NCBI GenBank assembly: GCA_015847255.1
Contig: JADLZK010001948.1
Span: 1 to 64,000 of the forward strand
Reading direction: 5' to 3'
DNA length: 64,000 bases
From: Hyparrhenia diplandra
Taxonomy: Eukaryota; Streptophyta; Magnoliopsida; Poales; Poaceae
Below the pieces are notes generated by a model, which did not search any database, was not told the origin of the DNA, and was given only the letters and a program-made list of their open reading frames with translations. A program made the position numbers and the translations under genes. This document shows positions 1 to 12,029 of the stretch, piece by piece; the stretch's first letter is position 1, and each line of letters opens with the position of its first letter.

Positions 1-59
1 ATAAATAATTTTGTAGGATAACTTTTACCAACAACAGGCCCCGACACAAACTTCTTTAC

Positions 60-2965
60 TAATTCCGCTCCATCTCCTCGGGAATGTCTTGCTTTTCGAG
101 CCACTTGAGGAAACCGTTCTTGTGTTCCTTCTCAACCCATTCGTCCGCGGACCGCCCATTTGCGGGCGCGGATCTCTTTTTCGTGCTTTTTAACATATGT
201 GTCCATGATCAGTACCTGATGAAGGATGCTGTAGTGAGCTTCTAACACCTTTTGCTTTGGTACATCGGTGCATGCTTTTCAGCCGAGTGCACCCCATCCC
301 CCGAGGGTTACGGCCGTGCGGCGATGGATTTGGAAGCCCAATAGCCCTCCCATCTTTTATGTACTTCGTGCACCAGTTCACGGCCTCCTCGCTTGTGTAT
401 GCCTCGATCATAGAGCCCTCTGGGGTAAGCACAGTTATGAACGAATCGATTGAGGGTGGACATTAATCGCTCGGTGGTCCACATCACCTGTAGGTACGCG
501 GGTCCTAGCTGTTGTATCTGATCAACCATGTGCATCATCAGGTGTGGCATAATATCAAAGAATGACGGTGGGAAGCACATCTCTAGCTGGCAAATTGTTT
601 CCGCGATGAATTGTTTTAGTGCAGGCAGATCGGCTTCTTTAATGACCTTTTGGGTGATTTGGTTAAAGAAGTATGACATCCTTGTGATCACCATCTTCAC
701 GTACCTTGGACTAATAACTTCAATCACAATTGGAAGGATAACCGTCAACATGATGTGAGCATCGTGTGCATTGTAGTTCTTAATTGTGAGGTCTTTCATG
801 GATACCAGACTCTTGATGTTGGAAGAGAAACCAGTCGGTACCTTGATACCCCTAATCCACCGACACATAGCCACCTTCTCGTCTCTTCTTAGGTTGTAGG
901 CCGCACCGGGGAGTTCGACTTTACCGTTCGAGACTTTGTAGGGTGGATTTTTTCGGCCGGATGTCCATGTTAACAAGATCTGTACGTGACTTGATACCAT
1001 CCTTCGTCTTGCCCTTGATATCCATCAGGAGACCGATCGTGCTTTCAAAGACATTTTTCCCAAGGTGCATAGAGTCAATTGCATGGGGTGTATTCAGTGT
1101 CTTCCAAAGACTTTTAGATACTTGAAGAAAATTGACTTCTTCTTGAAAGGAACGGGAGGAGGCACTTCTTCCTCCAATTTATCCCTCTTTCTCTTCATTG
1201 TCTTGGTGGTGCCATCTTCCTCTAACTTCTTCTTTCCAAACTCGCACTCCAAGTCCTTCACCATGTCAAACACTTTTTGGACCATAACTAGTCGGTGTCG
1301 GTTCATTAAGTTGCGGCTCGCTCTTGTTGTCAAAGTATTTATTCATTTTAGCTTCTCTCGTACCTATGCTTTTTGCAGAGGAAGCGTCTGTGCTCCATGT
1401 ATACCGTTTTGTTGGATCCTTTAAGGTAAGTGTAGCAGGTCTTCCCTTTGATCTGTCCCGATAATGAAAACCCTCCAGGCTAATCAGTGATTGTGACAAA
1501 GATGATGGCTTTAAGAGTGAACTCAAACGCATCCACCATTTTGACCCCATCATCAAATAGTACCTGCATCTCCTACATGAACGGCTCCAGGAACACATCT
1601 ATATCGTTGTCGGGCTGCTTCGGTCTAGAAATGAGCATGGTCAGCAAAACATACCTGCGCTTTTGACACAAGTGTGGAGGTAGGTTGTACATGGTGAGGA
1701 CGACCGGCCACGTGCTGTGTGAGCTGCTAAGTTCACCGAATGGGTTCATCCCATCGGTACTCACTGCAAACCTAACATTCCTGGGCTCCTTTGCAAACTC
1801 AGGGAAGGCGGCGTCGAAATCTTTCCACTGCTTAGCATCGGAAGGGTGTCGCAGCTTCCCATCATCCTTTACACGATCGCTAGATGCATGCCAGGCCATG
1901 TGCTTAGCATCCTCAGGGTTCCCAAAAATAGCCCGCAAGTGATAAGTGACAGGAAGGTACCACATCGACAAATACTGGGACGTTTCCTCTGCATGTAACC
2001 TTCTTCTTCCTCGTCTGCGTTGACATGATCTTCTTATCCGCCGCGACTTTGGTTTTTCTTGGCCCCTTTCTTCTTTTTAATGGCCGCCCTCCCAAGGTTA
2101 CCTCATCAAGCTCATCCGCGCAACATCCGGCATTCCTCTTGTATCGACTCGCGCCGCAGTGCGGATAACTGGTCAAATTCTCATACTAATTGCCCCGATA
2201 TAGGATGCAGTGGTTAGGGCAGGCATTGAACTTTTGGAGTTTCATCGCCACTGGCCGGATCAACTTCTTAGCACGATACGTATTGGCAGGAACCTTGTTA
2301 GGCGTTGGATACGTGGTAGCAAGGTAACTTACGAGCTCATTGAAGCTAGTGTCAGACCAGCCATGGCGAGCCTTCATCATCAGCAAATGAAGGTTGAAAC
2401 TGAGCGCCATGCAACCCTTAGGACTGTCTTTGTAAAGCGGATCCATTGCCGCCTGCTTCATCTGTTTGAAACTTTCTAACCACTTTGGGCACCCAAACAA
2501 AATGGCGTCTTCAGCGAGGCGGTTCACGAAATCCTGAAAAAGCTGGACATCCTCAGGCTCCGTCAAAGGAACCTCCTGCTCACCATCCCCTCCACCACCA
2601 CCGTCATCGTTGTCGACGTCAGCCGTGCTTTCGAATATATCATCACCACCGCCATCCACAACACCGGCTGCTACTGGATCGGCGGGTGGATCTGCTGGTG
2701 CATGTACTGGTGGAACCTCTTCCCCGTGAAAAATCCAAACCGTATAGTCCTTGACAAATCCATGGATAATTAAGTGAGATTGCACATTCTGGTGAGTGTC
2801 AGCTTTGAAGTTCTTGCAGCGAGAGCAAGGACATATAATCATCCTCTGTTGATTTATCTCACCGTGTCTTTTCGCCAGGGCAACAAACTTTCTCACTTCA
2901 GCTATGTATTCGTCATCCACCCTCTTCATCCTGTACATCCATTTGGCTCGGCGACTCTCCATCAT
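60..2965 (-). pseudogene. TNP2-type CACTA transposase, degenerate
   Basis: Cut-and-paste transposase of the CACTA superfamily. The N-terminal part (about 2680-2965) has the transposase-associated domain with a CPCSRCKN cysteine motif and a later HGEE. The TNP2 core is at about 1570-2176, including RFAVSTDGMNPFGE with the acidic residue expected in this family and SRPKQPDNDIDVFLEPF. A DUF4218-like part is at 308-1000 (LEMCFPPSFFDIMPHL, GPAYLQVMW) and continues through PEGSMIEAYTSEEAVNW at 350-430 to the left edge. The likely start is the Met pair at 2960-2965. Reading is broken by an in-frame stop near 2186 (after CILYRGN), a frame change near 1970 and further shifts near 1590 and 1330. Some gaps may be introns, but the nonsense codon argues for a dead copy. 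Confidence 0.8.
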
Positions 2966-3091
2966 CCCTGCTGCCTGCTCTCCATACCAAATAGCACTCG
3001 AAATGTTAGATATAGTACTCAAAGTGAAAAAAAAGAGAGGAAGAGGATGGGAGTAGAGAGATACAAGTTTTCTCTCTCCTCCATGAAAATG

Positions 3092-3115
3092 GATCTAGAT
3101 CTATAGATCTAGATC
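3092..3115. repeat. 24-bp perfect palindrome
   Basis: A perfect palindrome built from alternating GATCTA units, centred at 3103/3104. It lies about 125 bp upstream of the transposase start in the CACTA leader. Function unknown; it could form a cruciform. Confidence 0.8.
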
Positions 3116-3299
3116 TAGTGGGGATCAAAAAGATGAAAAAGATATTAGGGTGGATGAGGGAGCCTTTAAGTACCATTTGGTGTGTTTTCCTCCCCAAATC
3201 CAAGCTCAAACTCCCAATTTAAAAATTTTGTCATTTTTAGGGCAAAACCTCCCCCACAAGTTGGAAGGTGAAGACCCGTGGAGAAGAAGAGGGGGCCGG

Positions 3300-3592
3300 C
3301 TGTTGGTATTTATCTTCGCCGGGATTAACCGCGGGCGGGCTCCTTAACGCGCCCGCCACGTAGGCCTCATTTACCGCGGGCGGGCGCCGCAACGCGCCCG
3401 CCACGGTTGATGCATTTACCGTGGCAGCGTTGTTGGGCGCCCGCCACGGAGCATCGGGCCGTCTTCCGTGGTGGGCGCTGTTAAGGCGCCCGCCACGCGT
3501 TAATCGATTTCGCGTGGTGGGCAGCCGGGCGGCCGCCAGCCGCCCGGCCAGGGAACTACCGTGGCGGGCAAACCGCGTGCCCGCCACGGTAG
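3300..3592. repeat. CACTA subterminal repeats (GCCCGCCACG family)
   Basis: At least eight copies of the core GCCCGCCACG or its reverse complement, in both orientations, about 20-60 bp apart (near 3351, 3396, 3439, 3465, 3488, 3512, 3560 and 3578). Short repeats in both orientations next to the terminus are where the accessory transposition protein binds in En/Spm. Here they also sit in the presumed promoter of the minus-strand transposase. Confidence 0.8.
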
Positions 3593-3634
3593 AAAAAAAG
3601 GAGGTGTCACGCAAAAATCATTTCGTTAGTAGTG

Positions 3635-4595
3635 AGGGAAGCTAGTTTAACTGTAATTAGAACTAGTGTGTCGACAAAATATATATAGGCAAAGTTCTGA
3701 GCCTTACCAGAAAAAAGTCTCCTCAAAGCAACAATTTTTATCATGATGTGATGTGAAGACATGAACATCATGGCCATGGCCAGCAAGCTGACAAGCTGCA
3801 TCGACAATCAATCTCTCAGTACCACCTACACAAAAGGTCGAAAAAAACTTTGAGCATCTTCGATCTTTCATGCTGCTTGGTCATACCTGGACCATACTGC
3901 AGCATGTACTGCAAAAAAGGTACTAGAAATTATTCTGTAATCTGTCAACTGTGAGCTACTGATGGCAAGCACGACGCAAATACACTAAACTAGCACAGTT
4001 ACTTCCAGCAGCAAGCTAATTGAACGGAGTCCCTACTGTATGTATGAAAACAGTCCATCGAGGAAAACCACTGGAGCAGCCATACTCTATTAAATATTAC
4101 ACAAAACTTGTTGCCTTCAAATAGAGTTTGCGCTCCTCTTGCAGATAAAGACACCCACAATTTTCTGTTCCTAAAAGGCAACCAGATCTAAACAAATAAA
4201 CCTATGCAACATCTCAGATTGGACAGGGAAGGATGAGCACGAAAGACCGGAGATGGAGGAGGGCTACTTACCGATTCTGAGATCCAGGTGGATGACGGCA
4301 ATCTTAAGCCGCTTCGCCCTCGTCTGCGACGATACGACAGCAAAGTGAGTCGCCGCCACCGCCATCTTCGACGACCCCGCTGTCGCCATCGAGTTCCCGG
4401 GACGGTGCTAGATGGGGAACCGGAGAATCGGGCCGCTACTGGCCGGGCGAGGGGGTATTGGGCCGCGACACCGGACTGGGCGAAAACCGCGGCGGGCTGG
4501 GGTGGTCGGCGCGGCGCGCAAGCGCCGACACTGGTCGGGCGCGGATGATTTCCGGGACGGACGCTGCGGGTTGCGCCAGGCCGGTGATTTCGGCT
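3635..4595. other. Intergenic stretch with a GC-rich segment
   Basis: No recognisable gene. 3635-4190 is AT-rich with no clear repeat. 4260-4560 is GC-rich and open in several frames on both strands, as expected from base composition alone. No motif was found in any of those translations. Confidence 0.5.
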
Positions 4596-4622
4596 CGGGT
4601 AGTGATTATTATTCACTACCCG
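4596..4622. repeat. Perfect 10-bp hairpin
   Basis: CGGGTAGTGA and its exact reverse complement are separated by a seven-base AT loop. It lies just left of the first (TA)n tract. It may be the tip of a small foldback element or a chance structure. Confidence 0.7.
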
Positions 4623-4641
4623 TAGTAATACATAGTGATAC

Positions 4642-4670
<29 letters not shown>
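4642..4670. repeat. (TA)n followed by (CA)n microsatellite
   Basis: About ten TA units followed by four to five CA units, directly left of the inverted-repeat end of block 1. It is the first of the (TA)n tracts that border the three blocks. Confidence 0.9.
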
Positions 4671-4672
<2 letters not shown>

Positions 4673-4739
4673 CAGTTAAAATGCACCGGGTGCATTCCAT
4701 GTGAATGCACCCGACCTGTCAAAAAGGCTAATTAGATTA

Positions 4740-5560
4740 GCTGCGCCGCGCCTCCCTCCCCCAGCGGCCGCGCCTGGGCCGCACCTCTCCCAGCGCGCTG
4801 CTCTGCTAATTAACTTGCGTGGGCCCGCCACGGGCAGCCATGGCCGCGCCGAAGAGGACGACGGCGAGCACAAAGCCGCAGCCCCCGCCGCCGACGGCCG
4901 GCCTCCACGCCGGGGCTCGTGCGCCTCGCCGGCTGAAGTTTCCCACGGGAGCCCGCACACTGCCGCGGAGAGCCCGATCCCCACCGGCCGCCGTGCCGCT
5001 GGTTGCGCGCTGGAGGCCAATCCAGCCGGGCGAGGCACCGACGCTAGCATGGACGCAGGGTGAGGGGCCGCACTGGCACGACGTCGTCGTTGGAGCGATG
5101 CGCGCTAGACGGATCCAGATGGAGCGCGCTTCGATCCACGGGCACGACATCTCTCAGCGGCGGCGCTGCCCAACTCGCTTGTACGGCAGCGCCTGGCGGC
5201 GGAGTGGCCCTCCACGGGCGCAGCAGCTCTCGGCTCCCTCAGCTTCCGGCCCTCCACGGACGCCCGCTCCCCTCCAACGCCCTCCCCGGCGGCCCCCAAG
5301 TCCGACGCTCATGGATAGTCGCGGCACACCGCTTGCGGCTCCACCGACGGCGGTGCGTGCAGGTCCCCAGTGGCGTCGCTGATCTACGGTAACCTGCACA
5401 TCACCATGATGGGTGGCGACGGTCTCTAGCCTTAAGCCACATAGCCTCGGTGCGACTGGCACCCTCCATGGCTAGGCCACAGCAGCGACGCGTTCCTCGT
5501 GGCTGGGCGACTGGAGTCCTTCACGTGGCCAACCTCTCCACGACCAGCAGGGGCGCAGAC
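4740..5560. other. GC-rich gene-like segment, unassigned
   Basis: High GC with long open frames on both strands (for example plus 4819-5382). No domain, signal peptide or conserved motif is recognisable, and the overlapping frames are what GC-rich DNA gives by chance. It may be a captured gene fragment at the left end of block 1. I would not annotate a protein here. Confidence 0.35.
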
Positions 5561-6267
5561 AAGTGCATTTCCGTCCGACGCCAGGCCTGCTCCCCTCCCA
5601 TCTCGTACACTGATTCAGTACTGAATGATATTCAGTTTGGCATTATCGTTTCAGACTTTCAGTACTTATGTAAATACCCAATGTTGCTGATGAACAGTAC
5701 TGAGTTTGGCATTATCGTACTCCATCAAAATACTGAAGCTGAATCAAACATGCAGGCACACTCAGCCATGAGCAACCAGTACACCATCAAAAGTGTGTGG
5801 TCATTTTTTTTACAACAAAGTGTGTGGTCATTATGCATCTACTACTAAACTGGCATGCTGGATCAGATAGCTGTCCTTTTGGTTTCAATTTTTCATAGGC
5901 CAAAGCTAAATGGTGATTGCCATTGGTCCTCCTCACCCTCTGTCAGTATTTCTCGTTAATAATAGCTATGTGCTACAAGCACATGGTGGCTGAGACGATG
6001 CGACAAAGTAACGAGCAATACTGAAACATTACTAAAACATACTTAAGATACTGCTATCTGAGTTTGAATGGAGCTCATTCTCTGCAAATATGGCGAGGGC
6101 CGGCTGTTGCGGCTTCCTGGGAGCTCGAGCTCATGCGCTTGCGTTGTGCTCGGCATCCGCAGAAACATTCCAATTGAATGTGTGAGTTGAACTTCGATTA
6201 AAAAAAAATCCATGTGTATTGATTTGCACCGGTTCCATGACCAATTTTGCAACAAAACCATTAAAAT

Positions 6268-6850
6268 AATACTATTATGTATATGGGCACTGACAAAACA
6301 ATTGAATGTGTGAGTTGAGTTCTATTAAGAAAAATGTCAAATTAAACCAAATTGCAACTGGTGACATTGGCCAGTTGCAACAAGAAAACTAAGCCGGTTT
6401 ACACTATGTGTATGGGCACAGTTGCGACGATGTTAAAAAACATGTCTAAATAAACATTTGACATTGGTAAAATCAAAGTGAACCGAATTACAACTGGTTT
6501 CATGAGCTGGTTGCAACAAAACTACTAAAACAATTACTACTATGTATATGGGCAGAGTTGCAACACATATGAATGAGTGGGTTGGACTCTGATAAAAAAA
6601 TCTAATTAAACCAAATTACGACTAGTGACATGAGCTGGTTGCAACAATACTACTAAAACAATTACTACTACGTATAAGGGCAGAGTTGCAACACATATGA
6701 ATGAGTGGGTTGGACTCTGATAAAAAAATCTAATTAAACCAAATTACAACTAGTGACATGGCCCGGTTACGACAAAAACACTAAACCAATTGCTATATGT
6801 GTATGAGCACAGTTGCAATGACATAAAAAAGGTGCCTGGATAAAAAATGA
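6268..6850. repeat. Degenerate tandem array, unit about 130 bp
   Basis: Four to five units, each carrying TATGTATATGGGCA, then AGTTGCAACACATATGAATG, then TTGGACTCTGATAAAAAAAT, then AATTACAACTAGTGACATG. The units near 6540 and 6668 are almost identical over about 120 bp. Related single units recur near 11035 and 11520. Confidence 0.75.
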
Positions 6851-7284
6851 AACGAACTGCTGCCAATGCAATGGTCTAAACTCGGCAATGCAACATGTGT
6901 CCTTGAGAAGTACATTTTCCAAATATATATTCGTGATGTAATGCAGCATGTCCCATGGGATCGGCATGATGGCGTTCGAATCGGACAAGCTGCAAGCCAC
7001 AAAAAAGAGGAAGAATGAAGTTGAGCCACCACAAGAAGGTAACCCGTTCAGCACATACGTAAAAGAAAACTATGGCAAACCAATTGCAACAAGGCAATGG
7101 AACCAATTACAACACTTATGAATAGTCAATTGCAACATGATGATTAAACACAGTTACATAAAATATCCAATTGCAACATAAAAAAACAACATTCGCCTCA
7201 ATAATATGAGAATAATTGCACCAACAATCACGGCCTCGAGGGCCATTAACCCTAAACTCTGGCAAACGGCGGTAACCCTAAACC

Positions 7285-7325
7285 CTAAAATGCACCCGGG
7301 TGCATTCTCTGTACAAAATGCACCC
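7285..7325. repeat. Internal third copy of the block 1 end sequence
   Basis: A perfect 14-bp palindrome TGCACCCGGGTGCA (7291-7304) is followed by AAATGCACCC, with the same order and orientation as the left end at 4680-4712. It suggests that block 1 is composite, with an inner element whose left end is here. Confidence 0.6.
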
Positions 7326-7580
7326 ACCTTGTTCCCACAGCCCAGCGCGCATCCAACTCAGCTAGCTAAAAAATCCTTCCCGCAGCTGGCCCCTTGCATC
7401 CTCACCTCCTTCCCGCAGCTGGTCATCACGAGTAAATTGCAACAGATAGTGTATTCGGTTTGCAACTCTATCGTGTTTCGCTTGCAACATCGCGCAGACC
7501 TGCCAGCCCACCTCTCTCTCCACCTGTCCATCCCGCATGTAGGGAATCTTTTTTTGATTTTGATCAAAAAAATGCGATAT

Positions 7581-8335
7581 AATAGACAAGACAGGGTCCT
7601 GTCCTAGCACAAGAAACAACTGACAATAGACAATTATTTTCTATGGAAAAACAGAAACAAGATAGGGAGCTGTCCCGGGACAGAAACAAAGGAATAATAG
7701 ACAATTTTTTTCTATGGAATAACAATAGACAAGACAGGGTCCTGCCCTAGCACAAGAAACAACTAACAATAGACAATTCTTTTTCTATGGAAAAACAGAG
7801 ACAAGATAGGGAGCTCCCTGGGACAGCAAACAAAGGAATAATAGACAATTTTTTTCTATGGAATAACAATAGACAAGACAGGGGTCCTGTCCTAGCACAA
7901 GAAACAACCGACAATAGGCAATTCTTTTCTATGGAAAACAGAGACAAGATAGGGAGCTGTCCTGGAACAAAGCAAACAAAGGAATAATAGACAATTTTTT
8001 CTATGGAAAAACAATAGACAAGACAGTGGTCTTGTCCTAGCACAAGAAACAACTGACAATAGACAATTCTTTTCTATAGAAAAACAGAGACAAGATAGAG
8101 AGTCTGTCTGGAACAAACAAACAAAGGAATAATAAACAATTTTTTTTTTTCTATGGAATAACAATAGACAAGACAGGGGTCCTGGCCCTAGCACAAGAAA
8201 CAACTCGACAATAGACAATTCTTTTCTATGGAAAAATAGAGACAAGATAGGAGCTGTCCTAGGACAAACAAACAAGAAAAAATAGACAATTTTTTTTTTT
8301 TTTTAATGGGGTAACAATAGACAAGAGAAGGGTGT
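7581..8335. repeat. Tandem array, unit 143-153 bp, five units plus a partial
   Basis: Units start at about 7581, 7724, 7868, 8013, 8163 and 8316 with AATAGACAAGACAGGG. Each unit contains CTAGCACAAGAAACAAC, TTTTCTATGGAAAAACAGA and a short palindrome-like GAGCTGTCC..GGACA; the first unit has a perfect CTGTCCCGGGACAG. Unit length grows to the right through T-run expansion. The minus strand is open over several units, but the predicted peptides follow the repeat and match nothing known. Confidence 0.9.
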
Positions 8336-11300
8336 TGTCCTAACAAAGCAAACAATTGACAACACTTGCAACAACCCACGGCCGCTAAGTTACCATTTGC
8401 AACAATGGATTGTCTCCGGTTTGCAAAGATCGCAAGTGCCACAATTGCAACATGTTGATGACCAATATTGCAAACACGCAAAAAGGGCTAGTAAATTAAC
8501 ATTTACAACAATGAAAATGGCACGATTGCAACTATGTTAATTTCCATTTTATTAATCTTACCTCCTTAGTTAGTCTCGGTCAGTATTTGCAAAAAAAAAA
8601 CTTTTTAAAAAACATGCAACACAAATTCCAAGTTGCAACCTGGGTAATCACCGTTTGCAACAAGATAATGACCACAGTTGCAACCTGGGTAATCACCGTT
8701 TGCAACAAGATAATCACCGGTAAAAATACCACTTTGCAACAATGGAGTGGCCCAATCACACGATGTCGAAATTACAAATAGTCCCTTCCCTCAAGATGCA
8801 ACTAGAAAAATATCCAGTAGTACACTAGAAATCCATTGCAACTAGGACACACTATCATAATTGCAACTAGGATAATAATGTAGTTACAATTGGAACAGTT
8901 GCACCCTATGCTTCCTCTAGTTGCAACAAGAACACTTACAACTAGGATAATAATGCTGGCAACAAATTGTTGCTGTACACACATATTGTATACCATTTGC
9001 AACATAGAATATAGCTCAATTGCAACCTCAGATGTGACGCATTTGCATCCTGGAATATTGGCTAGCAACCAAATCGTTTGCTACGTGTGCGGAACAAATC
9101 TGATGAGTGCGCCGTGTGGATTCAAGGTGGAGCCGCAACATGGCGGGACAGAATGTCGGTGGCGCAGCGGCTCGCTGGTGAGGGAGCAGATGGGTGGATC
9201 CGGCTATACTAAGCGCCGAACCAATCTGCTTGCAATTTGGCACGCATATGCACGGGGGCCATATCAACCTCCTCACCTATGTTCATAAGTAGATCAAATT
9301 AATAGGTGTGGATCATATTTTGTTGTGAAAAGGTCTCATAGCATCAAAAGTAGTGGGTAGCATACAACTCAATCACATTAAGAACTCTAAAAAAAGAATA
9401 AAATAATTCAGACTGCATCTCAGTTAAATTTCAGTTAAAAAAATTAAGCTAGTTACAACTAGAACATCCTGCCAATTACAACTGTGATAATAAGCTAGTT
9501 ACACGTGTCATACATTGGCTACTAATATAGTTACAAAAGAATGGAACAATTTAGTTCTCATTAGTAGTCAATCTGATCCCATGCATCATGTTAGTTTCTT
9601 TCCTTGACTCAGGACGCATGATTCAGTAATGCAACGATAGAATAGTTTCTACAGTAAAATAGAAAACCAATACATTACTGAACATTATGGATTCTTGAGA
9701 TTCCAATAGCAGCATTACAGTAATTCAGTGCTTGGGTTATTTGGTCTTTCCAGTTCCATTAAAAGCGTCTCCGAAAGCCTTGCCTAGGAGGGGGGGGGCA
9801 TGCTGAACAACATGGACAATAGCCATTTGCAACATGGTGATGACCCACAGTTACACAAATGGGTGGTAAATTACCATTTGCAGCAAAGGAGTGTCTCTAG
9901 TTGCAACGCCGAAAGTCAGACGATTACAACCCCGGTAACAACCATTTGCAACAAGGGTGATAAACATAGTTATGACGCAACGCTGATAAAAACTCCATTT
10001 ACAACACCTGAGTGTCTACAATTGCAATAACGAAAATAACATGATTGCAACATGCTCCATTTCCATTTTACAAATTTTTCCTTCTTGCGTAGTCTCCATT
10101 AGTATTTGCAAAAAACCTTGCCGCAAGACAAAAATGTAAATTGCAACCTTGTTGATAGCCAATTACAACATGTTAATGACCACAGTTTCAACACCTCGCG
10201 ACGAGTAAGTTACTATTTACAACAATGGATTGTCTCCGGTTGCAACACCGCAAGTGACACAATCGCAACATGTTGATGACCACCGTTACAAACACACAAA
10301 AGGGCCGGTAATTACCATTTGCAACAATGAAGTGTCTCCAGTAGTAACATAGCAAGTGACATAATTGAAAAAAAAATCAAAAACATCAATAGCAAAAAAA
10401 TACAGGATAACTAGCTCATGGGGTAAAGAAACACAACGATATCATCAATAGCAAAATATATATAAGTTTGCAACAGGAGAACAAATCTAGTTACAACTGG
10501 AGCACAGATCTAGTTACAACGGAATAATTGCAAATGGTCGCGCCCCTCCAATTGCAACTAGGATAGTAGTCCATTTACAACTAATGTAATAAAGTAATTA
10601 CTATGTTATTGAAAAACCATTTGCAGCTACTATGATAGCCAAATTACAACTAAGGTAATAAGATAGTTGCAGCTGATTAAGTCCTCTATTTACAACTAGA
10701 ACGCCGACGACGACGTTGGCTTCGGGGACCTAGTGACTCCAGATGCGGAGTAGCTGTTTAGCCGTTTGGATGGGTTGTTTACCTGTTAGTTGTTCATCTA
10801 TTAGCCATACGGTCAATGCACAAAAATACATCAAATTGCAGTTAAAATTGTTTGCTGGTTGCAACACCATGAGCACAGTAATTGCGACATGGGGTGTTGT
10901 TATCTTAAAAATATCAACTAGTGCTGTGATTTCGTTTGGTAGACTGGCAATGCAAAAAAAAAAAAAAAAACCATCTAATTGCAACATGGTGCCATGGTCT
11001 AGTTGCAACAAAACTGAAAAAAAATAATTACTAATATGTATATGTGCACAATTGCAACATATATGAATCTGTTGTGGGTTGAGCTCGGATTTAAAAAAAG
11101 TGAAATTAGACCAAATTGCTATAGGTTCTATGCGCCAGCTTGCAACCCCCGAGACACAACAATTGCAAGTCAGGCAATAACCCAATTTCTACATATTGAT
11201 AAAGCTAAATTTCAAATCTCAATGTGTGAAGAACTAAGCAGCGCAAAATCGACATTTGGGAAACATGCAGTTATAGGTTCGAACTCTTTGCTTTCAAAGA

Positions 11301-12029
11301 CGGATACATGAATTTTAGAAAAAAAAAAAGAAAAGAAATTTATCTAGACAAAAAATTAGGACGGTTTGCAAAGGCTGATGAGGTGTCAAGCATACCTCGT
11401 ATGCCAGGGTCCACAAGAACAAACATAAAGAGTAGCAGGTTGAACATTAGTGCATGGATTAAATGCTGGACAGTGTGCATCAAATTGAAAACTGAAGCAA
11501 CAGGTTAGAATAATGAAGTGTACATTTCTTTCTATATTCTAGAGACCATATAGTGTGTGGATTGAGCTCCATTTAAAAAATTCAAAGTGAACCGAATTAC
11601 GAGTGGTGCTATAGGCCAGTTGCAACAAAACTACTACAACAATTACTACTACGTATACGGTACGATATTAAAAAGGTTTTGAACAATAATTGGCACGGTA
11701 ATGGGGGAATGGACAAACCATTAGGAACCATGGATACAGTGCAATTACAAGTCATACAAGAATAAGACAATTGATAACCATAACCCTAACCACTACTCGA
11801 GACCAATTGCAACCACGGAGGCGAAGCCATTGCAAGTGCTAAAGTAACCCAATTTCTACAAGAGGCTAATCCGAAAAAAAAGTGTGATAACAAATTGAAC
11901 AAAGCGGTGATGCTAGCATATTGATAAAGCTAAATTTCAAATCTCAATCCATGAAAAAGGGCATGGACACCTGTAGGAAATTTGCAACCCCAAAAACTCA
12001 AGCGTGTAACTGCAACATGAATCAAACAT

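Larger units (their letters stand above)
1..3634 (-). mobile_element. CACTA (En/Spm) DNA transposon, right part
   Basis: The terminus at 3622-3634 reads, on the minus strand, CACTACTAACGAA, which fits the CACTA superfamily end. Inside it lie GC-rich subterminal repeats (about 3300-3590) and then a minus-strand TNP2-type transposase whose 5' end faces this terminus, the usual CACTA order. The other end lies left of the window, so the three-base target duplication cannot be checked; the bases outside this end are agg (3635-3637). The transposase is broken, so the copy would need help to move. Confidence 0.85.

Noticed and set aside
4819..5462. Long overlapping open frames on both strands in GC-rich DNA
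   Set aside because: Three or more frames are open at once, translations are Ala/Arg/Pro-rich and no domain or conserved motif appears. Open length is explained by base composition.
7362..8275. Minus-strand frames rich in CLLLFHRKK across the 145-bp array
   Set aside because: The peptides simply follow the DNA repeat; the unit length changes and breaks the frame, and no family matches.
7581..8335. Repeat array considered as CRISPR-like
   Set aside because: Units are contiguous tandem repeats without unique spacers, and the genome is eukaryotic.
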